Assembly: GCA_028277985.1 (NCBI GenBank)
Contig: JANQFG010000148.1
Span: 1 to 35,160 of the forward strand
DNA length: 35,160 nucleotides
Source: a bacterium
Lineage (GTDB): Bacteria > Desulfobacterota > DSWW01
Direction: 5' to 3'
This document shows positions 23,816 to 31,488 of the stretch, piece by piece (position 1 is the stretch's first letter; each line of letters opens with the position of its first letter). A program made the position numbers and the translations under genes. The notes under the pieces are model-generated. The model worked only from the letters and a program-made list of their open reading frames with translations, ran no database searches and was not told where the DNA came from.

Positions 23816-24290
23816 GTGAGGCCATATCGATGCAAGCTGTGTGAACGATCCTGCCAGGCCGGGTATTCTTCCGGAGATGAAGGACAGACTGTAACCGTAG
23901 CAGGCATCGAGGAGACGATAGCCAGGCGAAACAGTGATGCCTTTTGCGCTGCTATCTGTGCGGGGATGAAGGGCCAGAACAGATTCAAAGAATCGTCGAC
24001 ATGGTCACCCTTTGGCAGCGTTTCTCTTCCACTAGATGACACGATTGATGATTTCGTTCGAAATCTGATCGTAGAAGCGCTGGAAAAGGGTGGTAAAGCG
24101 GCTCAACATCAATTCCAGTTCATCAGAAACATGTACATAGGCCTAGATAACAGACCTTCAGATGACAAGGCCTTGACCTGTACTTCTTGTCAGCTTGTAT
24201 GCGGACCAACAATTGAAGACACAAAAGCAAGTCATGCGTTACTAGTGATTCTGGTTGCATATATCTCCAGAAGTAGCAGGAAACGGGACG
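23816..24290 (+). pseudogene. Fe-S protein C-terminal fragment (reductive dehalogenase/QueG-like), opposite strand
   Basis: The plus strand carries an open frame whose ends look genuine: YRCKLCERSCQAGYSSGDEG at the start and RNMYIGLDNRPSDDKALTC, TSCQLVCGPTIEDTKASHALL at the end. CTSCQLVCGPT followed by LL and SGC resembles the last Fe-S cluster of RdhA-like/epoxyqueuosine reductase-like proteins. The expected continuation LLxxSGCxxL is found only after a one-base shift near 24240 (SDSGCIYLQ), so the frame is broken. It faces away from the core fragment at 23626-23814. Whether both fragments come from one inverted gene or from two genes cannot be told by eye. Confidence 0.45.
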
Positions 24291-24321
24291 TTCAACTCTG
24301 AGCTTGTGGAGCCTCCTTTCC

Positions 24322-24350
24322 TTTCAATTTGTTGCCCGAACCGGTAGAAT
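24322..24350 (+). promoter_or_regulatory. Possible promoter of the chelatase-like operon
   Basis: TTTCAA (24322-24327) and TAGAAT (24345-24350) with 17-bp spacing, 101 bp upstream of the first AAA+ gene and pointing into it. The -35 box is weak. Confidence 0.35.
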
Positions 24351-24451
24351 TCGAATGCACTGTCGAGCGTGTTCACTGGCGAAATTCGGACGACATGTTG
24401 GCAGGGTGCGTGTCGTTCGCGCGGTGGTACTAGGACAGATTCATTGAGAGC

Positions 24452-25507
24452 ATGAATAAAATGGAAAATCAAAGACTCGTCTTTCCCTTTACGGCGATTG
24501 TAGGCCAGGAGAAGATGAAGCTGGCCCTTATACTCAACGCCATCAACCCCAGACTATCGGGTGTGCTCATACGCGGTGAGAAGGGCACGGCAAAATCCAC
24601 GGCAGTACGTTCCCTCGCGGTGCTTCTGCCAGATCTGAAGGTTGTAAAGGATTGCCCTTTCCACTGCGACCCAGAGGAGATCCACAAAGCGTGCGTCGGA
24701 TGTCGAGAAAGACTCGACCAGCACGTGGAACTAGACATCGACGAAAGGCCGTCACAGGTAATCAACCTGCCCGTCAATGCTACGGAAGACAGAGTGGTGG
24801 GCACCCTTGACCTGGAGCACGCGATCAAAAAAGGCGAAAAGCGATTTGAACCTGGTGTCCTGGCAGATGCCAATCGGGGGATTCTCTATGTTGATGAAGT
24901 TAATCTGCTCGATGACCACATCGTGGACGTGTTGCTCGATTCCGCGGCAATGGGCGTGAACTCAATCGAGCGGGAAGGAGTCTCCCATACGCATCCGGCC
25001 GAATTCATACTCGTGGGCACGATGAACCCTGAGGAGGGTGAGCTAAGACCCCAGCTTCTGGACAGGTTCGGTTTGTGCGTGCACATCGAGGGGATTTCGG
25101 ATCCGGAACAGCGCGTGGAAGTGGTCCAGCGGTGGGTTGCATTCGAGGACGACCCGGAGGCATTCATTCTGAGATGGAAGGATACAGAAACGGACCTACG
25201 TGAACGAATCGTCAATGCGCGAAAGACACTGCCGCAAGTCCGGATTTCAGATGAGATGCTGAACCGAATCGCACACCTATCCGTAGAGATAGGTGTGGAC
25301 GGACACAGGGCCGATATCATTATGATGAAAAGCGCAAAGACGGTGGCTGCTTTTCGTCAACGGACCGAGGTAACATACGAGGATCTGGAGGATTCGGCTG
25401 AAATGGCACTTCAGCATCGGGTGAGGCGTCGCCCGTTCGAAGAAGTAGCACTCGACCGGGAACGCATTGCATCCCTTCTCAGACAGGGCGAACCCGTGAC
25501 GAAATGA
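24452..25507 (+). CDS. BchI/ChlI-like AAA+ chelatase ATPase, 351 aa
   Basis: AAA+ ATPase of the magnesium/cobalt chelatase I family, which forms rings with the D subunit and drives metal insertion by an H subunit. Visible: Walker A GEKGTAKST (residues 42-50), Walker B ILYVDE (144-149) with NLLDDHIVD, sensor region GTMNPEEGELRPQLLDRFGL and the helical lid. A Cys4 motif C-x3-C-x8-C-x2-C (Cys 68, 72, 81, 84) sits in the insertion after strand 2; I recall such cysteines in anaerobe-type chelatase ATPases but not in plant ChlI. Starts at 24452 or 24461. Its stop overlaps the start of the next gene (ATGA), implying stoichiometric expression. No ChlH, CobN or CobS/T is in view, so the substrate is unknown. 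Confidence 0.9.
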   Translation: MNKMENQRLVFPFTAIVGQEKMKLALILNAINPRLSGVLIRGEKGTAKSTAVRSLAVLLPDLKVVKDCPFHCDPEEIHKACVGCRERLDQHVELDIDERPSQVINLPVNATEDRVVGTLDLEHAIKKGEKRFEPGVLADANRGILYVDEVNLLDDHIVDVLLDSAAMGVNSIEREGVSHTHPAEFILVGTMNPEEGELRPQLLDRFGLCVHIEGISDPEQRVEVVQRWVAFEDDPEAFILRWKDTETDLRERIVNARKTLPQVRISDEMLNRIAHLSVEIGVDGHRADIIMMKSAKTVAAFRQRTEVTYEDLEDSAEMALQHRVRRRPFEEVALDRERIASLLRQGEPVTK

Positions 25508-27696
25508 AAACGAAGAACGTGTACGGTTGGGAAACCCTGAGGAGACCTGTTTACCCGTTCACGGCTATCGTCGGACAGGACCAACTCCTGCTTGCCCTCC
25601 TGCTCAACGCTATTAATCCAACACTTTCAGGGCTCTTGGTCCGTGGAGAGAAGGGAACGGCCAAATCAACCGCCGTAAGGGCACTGGCCGATTTGCTTCC
25701 ACAGGTAGAGGTAGTCAGCGACTGCCCATTCGGCTGCCATCCTCACGAGAAGAACAAAATGTGCCTAGGGTGCCGCCGGCGAGTGTTGGAAGGCGCCGTA
25801 CTTCCATCCGAAAGACGAAGAGTGCAGGTAATTGGTCTGCCTCTAGGTTCGACCGAGGACAGGGTCGTCGGCAGCGTTGATTTTGAACACGCGCTGCAGG
25901 AAGGTGAGAAACGTGTGGAGACGGGGATACTCGCAGCGGCGAACAAGAATATTCTTTATGTCGACGAAGTTAACCTTCTCGACGACCACATCGTAAATCT
26001 ACTCCTCGACACAGTCATTACCGGAACCAACATTATAGAACGCGAGGGAATATCCTTTTCACATCCCTCCGAGTTTGCACTCGTGGGCACGATGAATCCT
26101 GAAGAAGGCGAGCTCAGACCCCAACTTCTGGACAGGTTCGGCCTTTGCGTTTCAATCGAAGGGATCTCCGACATTGAGTCACGGGTCGATGTTGTTGAAC
26201 GACGTGAAGAGTTCGATAGGGACCCTATCCTTTTTTACGAGGAATGGGCTCCCAAGCAGGAGGCGTTGAGGAACAAGATAAGAAGTGCGAGGAGACGACT
26301 ACCTCAGGTTACTATCTCTAAGAAAACTCGCTTCTTGATCTCTCAAATATGCTTGCTCAACGGGGTGGATGGCCACCGGGCCGACATATTCGTCGAGAAG
26401 GCGGCCAAAACCATTGCAGCATTCGATAACCGCTTGGCGCTCACACCGGCGGATCTGAGACAGGCGGCGAGATTTGTGCTGCCCCACCGATCACGCAGTG
26501 ACGAACTTCCAAAGAAGGCGCTTGAGGATTTCTATCGTATGATGGCCGAAGAACTGACGGGAGAGGGGGCCATCGACGAGAAAGTGGACGTCCGCGATGA
26601 TGGACGTTCCCGTCCAACAGAGCTCGATACGGACGAGCCGGAACTTGACGAAGAACTGCTGTTGGAGATGGCGGACGCCGAATGGTGCGCAGAGGAGGTA
26701 TCTGATGACGGAAAGCTGGAGACCTTCGAAAACGCCGGGCAACTGGAACCTGATACGGATGATGAAATGCCGAGCAACGAGAGTAGAATTCGTGACCAGA
26801 GACTCAAAAAGCGCTTGTTTGGAGTTGGCGAAACATTCCGGGTCCCTCCTTTACCCATCGATCGGGATCGCACTGTAAGGAAAAAGAGTGGGCGTCGCAT
26901 GACGACACGCACGATGCTCAAGAAGGGGCGTTACGTGCGCGCTACTTCCGAACGACGCAACAATGATATGGCATTTGACGCAACCATTCGCGTTGCCGCT
27001 CCCCATCAGAAGAGTCGCCCGAAGCGTGACGTGGCAATCGCAATAGAAGACTCCGACATTCGAGAGAAGGTACGAGAGATGAAGGCCGGTTGCCTGGTGC
27101 TGTTTGTCGTGGATGCGAGTGGCTCGATGGGCACAAGCTTGATGACCGAAACAAAGGCAGCCATGATTAGCCTGCTTCTCGATGCGTATCAGAAGCGTGA
27201 CAAGGTAGCGTTGGTGAGTTTCAGAGAGGAATCAGCAGAAGTGCTGCTGCCCCCCACGAACAGCACAGAGCTCGCAAAGAAGCTACTCGAAGACCTGCCC
27301 ACGGGAGGCAAGACCCCTCTCGGACACGGCCTGCTAAAAGCCCATGAGCTGCTCCAGAGCACCATGCGGCGCGACCCTTATTCCTCGCCGCTGATGGTTC
27401 TCGTCTCTGACGGGGAAGCTAACGTGGGCGTTCGACGCGATAGACATTACGAGGGGCATGGCCACTCGATGCTCCTGGACGAGTTGTTCGAAATTGCAGA
27501 GATGATAGGCGAAGACAAGCGAATCAAAACGCTCGTCATAGATACCGAGGCAAAAGGATCCTCAATCTTCTACGTTCCGGCCACTTCTGAGTCGATGGCC
27601 CAAAGGATCGCGAAGGCCATGAGATCTTCTTACTGCAAAATCGAAGATTTCCGTGCCGGAGGGGTCGTCCGGGCCGTGAAACAAGAGATCGCCTGA
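25504..27696 (+). CDS. Fused ChlI-ChlD-like AAA+/VWA protein, 730 aa
   Basis: A BchD/ChlD-type subunit with an intact rather than degenerate AAA+ domain. Residues 1-340 repeat the preceding gene: Walker A GEKGTAKST (48-56), Walker B ILYVDEVNLLDDH, GTMNPEEGELRPQLLDRFGL and the Cys4 set (74, 78, 87, 90). An acidic linker (about 370-430) and a basic segment follow, then a C-terminal VWA domain with MIDAS residues DASGSMG (Asp 537), TGGKTPLG and VLVSDGEANVG. In known chelatases the VWA domain docks on the catalytic H subunit. Translationally coupled to the ATPase before it. Without an H subunit it may serve a partner encoded elsewhere, or act like a MoxR/VWA maturation pair. Confidence 0.9.
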   Translation: MKTKNVYGWETLRRPVYPFTAIVGQDQLLLALLLNAINPTLSGLLVRGEKGTAKSTAVRALADLLPQVEVVSDCPFGCHPHEKNKMCLGCRRRVLEGAVLPSERRRVQVIGLPLGSTEDRVVGSVDFEHALQEGEKRVETGILAAANKNILYVDEVNLLDDHIVNLLLDTVITGTNIIEREGISFSHPSEFALVGTMNPEEGELRPQLLDRFGLCVSIEGISDIESRVDVVERREEFDRDPILFYEEWAPKQEALRNKIRSARRRLPQVTISKKTRFLISQICLLNGVDGHRADIFVEKAAKTIAAFDNRLALTPADLRQAARFVLPHRSRSDELPKKALEDFYRMMAEELTGEGAIDEKVDVRDDGRSRPTELDTDEPELDEELLLEMADAEWCAEEVSDDGKLETFENAGQLEPDTDDEMPSNESRIRDQRLKKRLFGVGETFRVPPLPIDRDRTVRKKSGRRMTTRTMLKKGRYVRATSERRNNDMAFDATIRVAAPHQKSRPKRDVAIAIEDSDIREKVREMKAGCLVLFVVDASGSMGTSLMTETKAAMISLLLDAYQKRDKVALVSFREESAEVLLPPTNSTELAKKLLEDLPTGGKTPLGHGLLKAHELLQSTMRRDPYSSPLMVLVSDGEANVGVRRDRHYEGHGHSMLLDELFEIAEMIGEDKRIKTLVIDTEAKGSSIFYVPATSESMAQRIAKAMRSSYCKIEDFRAGGVVRAVKQEIA

Positions 27697-27779
27697 ACCG
27701 CTTTATCTATATCTTCCAGCAAGTTAGTTGTTCTTCACCTTGCGGCTGGGATAGATTCCGCAAAAATGTCATTCTGTTC

Positions 27780-27808
27780 TTGACAACACAGAACGATCGG
27801 GATAAACA
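27780..27808 (+). promoter_or_regulatory. Sigma70-like promoter of the merR gene
   Basis: Perfect -35 TTGACA (27780-27785), 17-bp spacer and a weak -10 TAAACA (27803-27808), 49 bp upstream of the MerR start. Confidence 0.5.
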
Positions 27809-27812
27809 CTGA

Positions 27813-27833
27813 GTATAGAGTAAAGCTCCATAC
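27813..27833 (+). promoter_or_regulatory. Inverted repeat, candidate MerR operator
   Basis: GTATAGAG (27813-27820) and CTCCATAC (27826-27833) form a 7-of-8 inverted repeat around TAAAG, just after the -10 box and before the MerR gene. Position fits autoregulation; binding is inferred. Confidence 0.45.
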
Positions 27834-27857
27834 ATTATAGAACAGAAAGGCGCTGTT

Positions 27858-28595
27858 ATGACGGCAGCCACGATCCCGCAGAACCTCATGAAGATCAGCA
27901 AACTCTCTGAAATCACCGGGGTTGCCCGCGATGCGATCCATTTCTACGTGAGGGAAGGCCTTCTCCCTGCCCCTCTTAAAACCAAGAAGAACATGGCTTA
28001 CTACGATGAGAGCTACGTGGAACGCATCAAGCTCATAAAGGAGCTTCAGACGAAGCGGTTCCTTCCCTTGAGTGTCATCAAACAGATCCTTAGCGAAAGT
28101 GAAGGAAAGATCGATGTGGACGAGATCAAGACAATAACCGAGCTTGATGGGAAACTCTTTCAAAACATGGAGGCGAGTCCTGAGTTCAAGCCTCTTACCC
28201 TTCAGGAACTAGTGAGCCGTACTCGACTTTCCGTTGAGGAAGTCAAGGAAATGAAAGCTCTCGGAGTACTCAGCCCGGGGGAAAGATCCGGTGAGGAGGC
28301 TTTTGGAGAAGATGACATCCGCATAGCAGAGACTTGGTCAAAGATCAGGGAGGCTGGCTTCACAGAGGAGCGAGGGTTCTCAATCAATCTTCTCCAAATG
28401 TACAGAGATCTGATCGACGTGCTCGTCAAGAAGGAACTCCGGATATTCGCAATGGAGGTCACCGGAAAACTCCCTGAGAATGAAGCCTTGAGAATGGCCG
28501 AGACGGTCATCCCGTTGATCAATACTCTCATTGGGTTGATGAGGAAGCAGGCCGTTGTCAGGATCATTCGAGAGTATGGCCCGAACCGGCCATAA
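27858..28595 (+). CDS. MerR-family transcriptional regulator, 245 aa
   Basis: The N-terminal winged HTH is clear: MKISKLSEITGVARDAIHFY (HTH) then VREGLLPAP and YDESYVERIKLIKELQTKRFLPLSVIKQIL, the MerR wing and dimer helix region. The remaining 150 residues are helical without the cysteine metal site of MerR/CueR or a B12-binding motif, so it is an uncharacterised effector-binding type. A second HTH-like segment occurs at LTLQELVSRTRLSVEEVKEM, resembling the duplicated form seen in TipA-like or acyl-linked MerR proteins. It is followed 22 bp later by the radical SAM gene, which it probably co-regulates with the hydrolase. Inducer unknown. Confidence 0.88.
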   Translation: MTAATIPQNLMKISKLSEITGVARDAIHFYVREGLLPAPLKTKKNMAYYDESYVERIKLIKELQTKRFLPLSVIKQILSESEGKIDVDEIKTITELDGKLFQNMEASPEFKPLTLQELVSRTRLSVEEVKEMKALGVLSPGERSGEEAFGEDDIRIAETWSKIREAGFTEERGFSINLLQMYRDLIDVLVKKELRIFAMEVTGKLPENEALRMAETVIPLINTLIGLMRKQAVVRIIREYGPNRP

Positions 28596-28617
28596 ACCTC
28601 ATAAGGAGGATGGGAAG

Positions 28618-30462
28618 ATGACAAAGATTCTGCTGACGAACTCCGTGAAACCCTATCCCACGGATCCTTGGAACGAAACCATGACCGATGGGACTGCTCA
28701 AAGGTTCACGAAAGGGCAAGACATATTCACGATAAACATACACGCCCACTGCCACGCGAACCATCTTCTTGCGCAAAACATCTCGATTCCGTCGGAGGTC
28801 CTGGAATACCCCACCTGGGAGATATTCACGGCGAAAATCAAAGAAGAATACGACTACGTGGGGATCTCTTTCTTTCCAATGCACATGGATAACGTTCTCA
28901 GGATGTGCAAGTACATTCGCAAGGAATCCCCTGCTACGAAGATCATTCTGGGCAGCTATGGCGGCCAGTCCTTTGCCTCAACCTTTGATGAAGAAGAGGC
29001 GAAGGAATATGCCGACTACGTCTGCTTGGGTGAGGGGATTCAATTCCTGAGAGACCTTCTCGGGGAGCCTACAGATGCTCCCATAGAGGAGCGGCTTTTG
29101 CCGAAATGCGGCGGTACCGTGTCATGGCTTGATAAACGGCCGAAAGGCTCGGCTGGATTCCTGATAAGCGGGCTTGGCTGTGCGGGCGGATGCGATTTCT
29201 GTTCGACTACACAACTCTATGGACAAAAAAGACATCAACTCCTCAGCGGCAGGCAAGTGGCAGAGGAGATCAAGCGATACAGGAGGGTGTACCCGGATCT
29301 CCAGCAGGTTATGGTTATCGAGGAAGATCATTTCCGAGTCCCGGAGCATCTCCTCGAAATTGGAGAAGAACTGAGAAGGGAACCTGAATACCTCGCGGAT
29401 ATTGACTACTTGACCTTTGGCAGCACAGGCAACATTCAAAAATTTGCAGACAAGTACGGCTGGGAGGAGTTGGCCTTGACCGGGGTAGGCGTCCTCTTTA
29501 TCGGCCTCGAATCTAAGTTCGCGGGCGAACACGGCTATGACAAGCGAGCAGACGGTGAATCAAAAGAGGTCTTCAAGAACCTTCACAACATCGGCATACG
29601 AACGATTGGTGCTTGGATGTGTGGATGGGATTTCCACGACCGAACGAACATTCAAGAGGATCTGGAGTGGATGATTTCACTCAACCCGACGTACTATCAA
29701 CTCACGAGAGTCAGCCCGTTCCCAGGAACGCCCTTCTGGAAAAGGGCGAAGGAGGAGAATCGGCTGCTTGACGTGCCTTGGGAAGATGTCCATTTTTGGA
29801 GCGGCGCGCACAAGGCAGCCAACTTCGAGGGCCACGAACTTCTCGATTTCATCGAAAGGGGCTATGAGAAACTGTATGAGACCTGGGGGGCATCCATCAC
29901 GAACAAGACATTCGTCCATCTAAACGGATACCGGTTTTGCAGAAACGCGAAGAGCGAGATTCTCAGAGACCATAAATCTCAATATCACAAGAAGATCGCT
30001 GCCAGTCTCTACCCCTTTATTGGGGCCTGCGAAAGGTTTGCCCCTAACGGAAGGGTTCGCAGGAGAATGTTCAAACTCGAAGAGTTCTATCGGGAAACAT
30101 TGGGCGAACCTACAAAATCGCAGAGACTCCTTGCTAACTACCTAGCGAGAAGAGCGGCCAAGGGCAAGAAATGGGAAGAAAAAGACCCTCAGAACCGACA
30201 CCCTCGTGACGAGATCTGTAAGCTCTACCGGTATGACAAGAATCAAGGCGAAATGAGCGATACTTCCTTCCCCTACGAAGTCGAGTATCCTGAAAGAGGT
30301 CTCCCCTTCTACGCATACAAGCTCGGACAAACCCTGACCCGGCGCAAATTGGGCGCAGTCAGCGGAATCGTACAGGCGGTCAGCAAGGTCTACGCTACGG
30401 AGGACATCGACGAAATCCTGGGAAGAAGACTGCAGAATGGGGCATTTTCGACCGGTTTCTGA
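28618..30462 (+). CDS. B12-type radical SAM protein (BchE-like), 614 aa
   Basis: Radical SAM enzyme with an N-terminal Rossmann-like domain (EYDYVGISFFPMHMDNVLRM, KIILGSYGGQSFASTF, ADYVCLGEG) of the cobalamin-binding type, then the cluster motif LGCAGGCDFC (C-x3-C-x2-C, Cys 188, 192, 195), and later MVIEEDHFRV, FIGLESKF and TRVSPFPGTPFW, as in the BchE/Elp3-like SAM barrel. The B12 axial-ligand motif DxHxxG is not seen, as in BchE itself. A basic C-terminal half of about 200 residues has no recognised domain. Start ATG has CATAAGGAGGATG upstream. Reaction unknown: relatives methylate or oxidise tetrapyrroles, hopanoids or antibiotics. Lies between MerR and a hydrolase, near chelatase-like genes. 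Confidence 0.88.
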   Translation: MTKILLTNSVKPYPTDPWNETMTDGTAQRFTKGQDIFTINIHAHCHANHLLAQNISIPSEVLEYPTWEIFTAKIKEEYDYVGISFFPMHMDNVLRMCKYIRKESPATKIILGSYGGQSFASTFDEEEAKEYADYVCLGEGIQFLRDLLGEPTDAPIEERLLPKCGGTVSWLDKRPKGSAGFLISGLGCAGGCDFCSTTQLYGQKRHQLLSGRQVAEEIKRYRRVYPDLQQVMVIEEDHFRVPEHLLEIGEELRREPEYLADIDYLTFGSTGNIQKFADKYGWEELALTGVGVLFIGLESKFAGEHGYDKRADGESKEVFKNLHNIGIRTIGAWMCGWDFHDRTNIQEDLEWMISLNPTYYQLTRVSPFPGTPFWKRAKEENRLLDVPWEDVHFWSGAHKAANFEGHELLDFIERGYEKLYETWGASITNKTFVHLNGYRFCRNAKSEILRDHKSQYHKKIAASLYPFIGACERFAPNGRVRRRMFKLEEFYRETLGEPTKSQRLLANYLARRAAKGKKWEEKDPQNRHPRDEICKLYRYDKNQGEMSDTSFPYEVEYPERGLPFYAYKLGQTLTRRKLGAVSGIVQAVSKVYATEDIDEILGRRLQNGAFSTGF

Positions 30463-30498
30463 TTTTCTCTTTGTGCCACATAGCGTTCAGGGGGGAAA

Positions 30499-31347
30499 GT
30501 GGAAAATCACGTCAATGTTCGAGGCAATCGAATCTATTACAAGAAGCATGGCGAGACCGGCCAGACGGTCGTTCTGATTCACGGCATTCCGACCTCCTCT
30601 TTCTTGTGGCGGCACGTCCAGAAGCTTCTAGCCGAGAACTACCAGACCTATGCCCTGGATCTGCTTGGTTATGGTAAGTCGGACAAGCCTGCAAAATCCG
30701 ACTACACCCTCTCTACACAAGCCGAAGTGGTTGCTGGTTTCATTGATGAACTGGGCCTGGAAAAGCCTGTAATCGCATGCCACGATCAGGGCGGCGGTGT
30801 GGGGCAGGTGTTTGCCTGTCGTTACCCGGAAAAACTCTCAGCATTCATCATCATGAATGGAGTATGCTACGACTACTGGCCCGTGGTGGAAGTAAAGGCT
30901 ATGGCCAGAATACTCAAACTCGGTATGATGGCCTCTATCGTCTACAGGATGGACTTCCTGTTAGATATGTTCCTGGCAGTGGCCATGCGGCAAGGTGCCT
31001 GGCATCGGAATGTGTTCACAGACGACATTATTCGAGAGTACCTGAACCCGTGGCAGGGTCGGGAGGGCAAGAGGGCCCTCATACGAGTGGCCGCAGGGCC
31101 GACGGAACGAGAAACTCTCTCCCTCGATCTTTCCACGATCCGTGTGCCGAGCCTGATTATCTGGGCCGAACAGGATGCGTTTCTTCCCATGGAAGCCGCT
31201 GAGCGGTTGAAGAAGGATTTCGGCGGACCAGCCCAACTGAAGACCATTCCTGACTGCGGCCATTTCCTGCAGGAGGAGAATCCTCAAGAGGTGGCACGCC
31301 TGATGATGACTTTTCTACAGGAGCAAAGCCTGAGCAATGACGGATGA
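30499..31347 (+). CDS. Haloalkane-dehalogenase/epoxide-hydrolase-like alpha/beta hydrolase, 282 aa
   Basis: Alpha/beta hydrolase with an aspartate nucleophile. HGIPTSSFLWR (about 29-38) and DLLGYGKSDKP closely follow the HGNPTSS-LWR and GMGKSDKP of haloalkane dehalogenases, and the nucleophile motif ACHDQGGG (Asp 96) is HDxG. Acid and base are probably in AEQDAFLP and PDCGHFLQ. However, the Asn of HGNP and the Trp of HDWG, which bind the leaving halide in known dehalogenases, are Ile and Gln here. It may be an epoxide hydrolase, C-C hydrolase or divergent dehalogenase. The start is GTG with GGGGGGAAA upstream. Cotranscribed with the radical SAM gene (36-bp gap). Confidence 0.87.
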   Translation: MENHVNVRGNRIYYKKHGETGQTVVLIHGIPTSSFLWRHVQKLLAENYQTYALDLLGYGKSDKPAKSDYTLSTQAEVVAGFIDELGLEKPVIACHDQGGGVGQVFACRYPEKLSAFIIMNGVCYDYWPVVEVKAMARILKLGMMASIVYRMDFLLDMFLAVAMRQGAWHRNVFTDDIIREYLNPWQGREGKRALIRVAAGPTERETLSLDLSTIRVPSLIIWAEQDAFLPMEAAERLKKDFGGPAQLKTIPDCGHFLQEENPQEVARLMMTFLQEQSLSNDG

Positions 31348-31488
31348 GATGCAGAGCTGGCGAACTCTTGTCACCTCGGACCCGTTAAGACTCCTGCCTC
31401 CACAGACAGATGGGGCAGATGAGTCAAGACTCCTCTTGCGTTCCGGGAGTTCCGAGGTTGTGCGGTGAAGAGTCTGATTGTCAGATGA

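Noticed and set aside
24242..24472. 76-residue minus-strand open frame near the chelatase promoter
   Set aside because: It has no ribosome site or recognisable composition and overlaps the start of the ChlI-like gene.
27697..27760. Terminator hairpin after the fused I-D gene
   Set aside because: CCAGCAAG and CTTGC-GGCTGG pair only with a bulge and there is no T-run.
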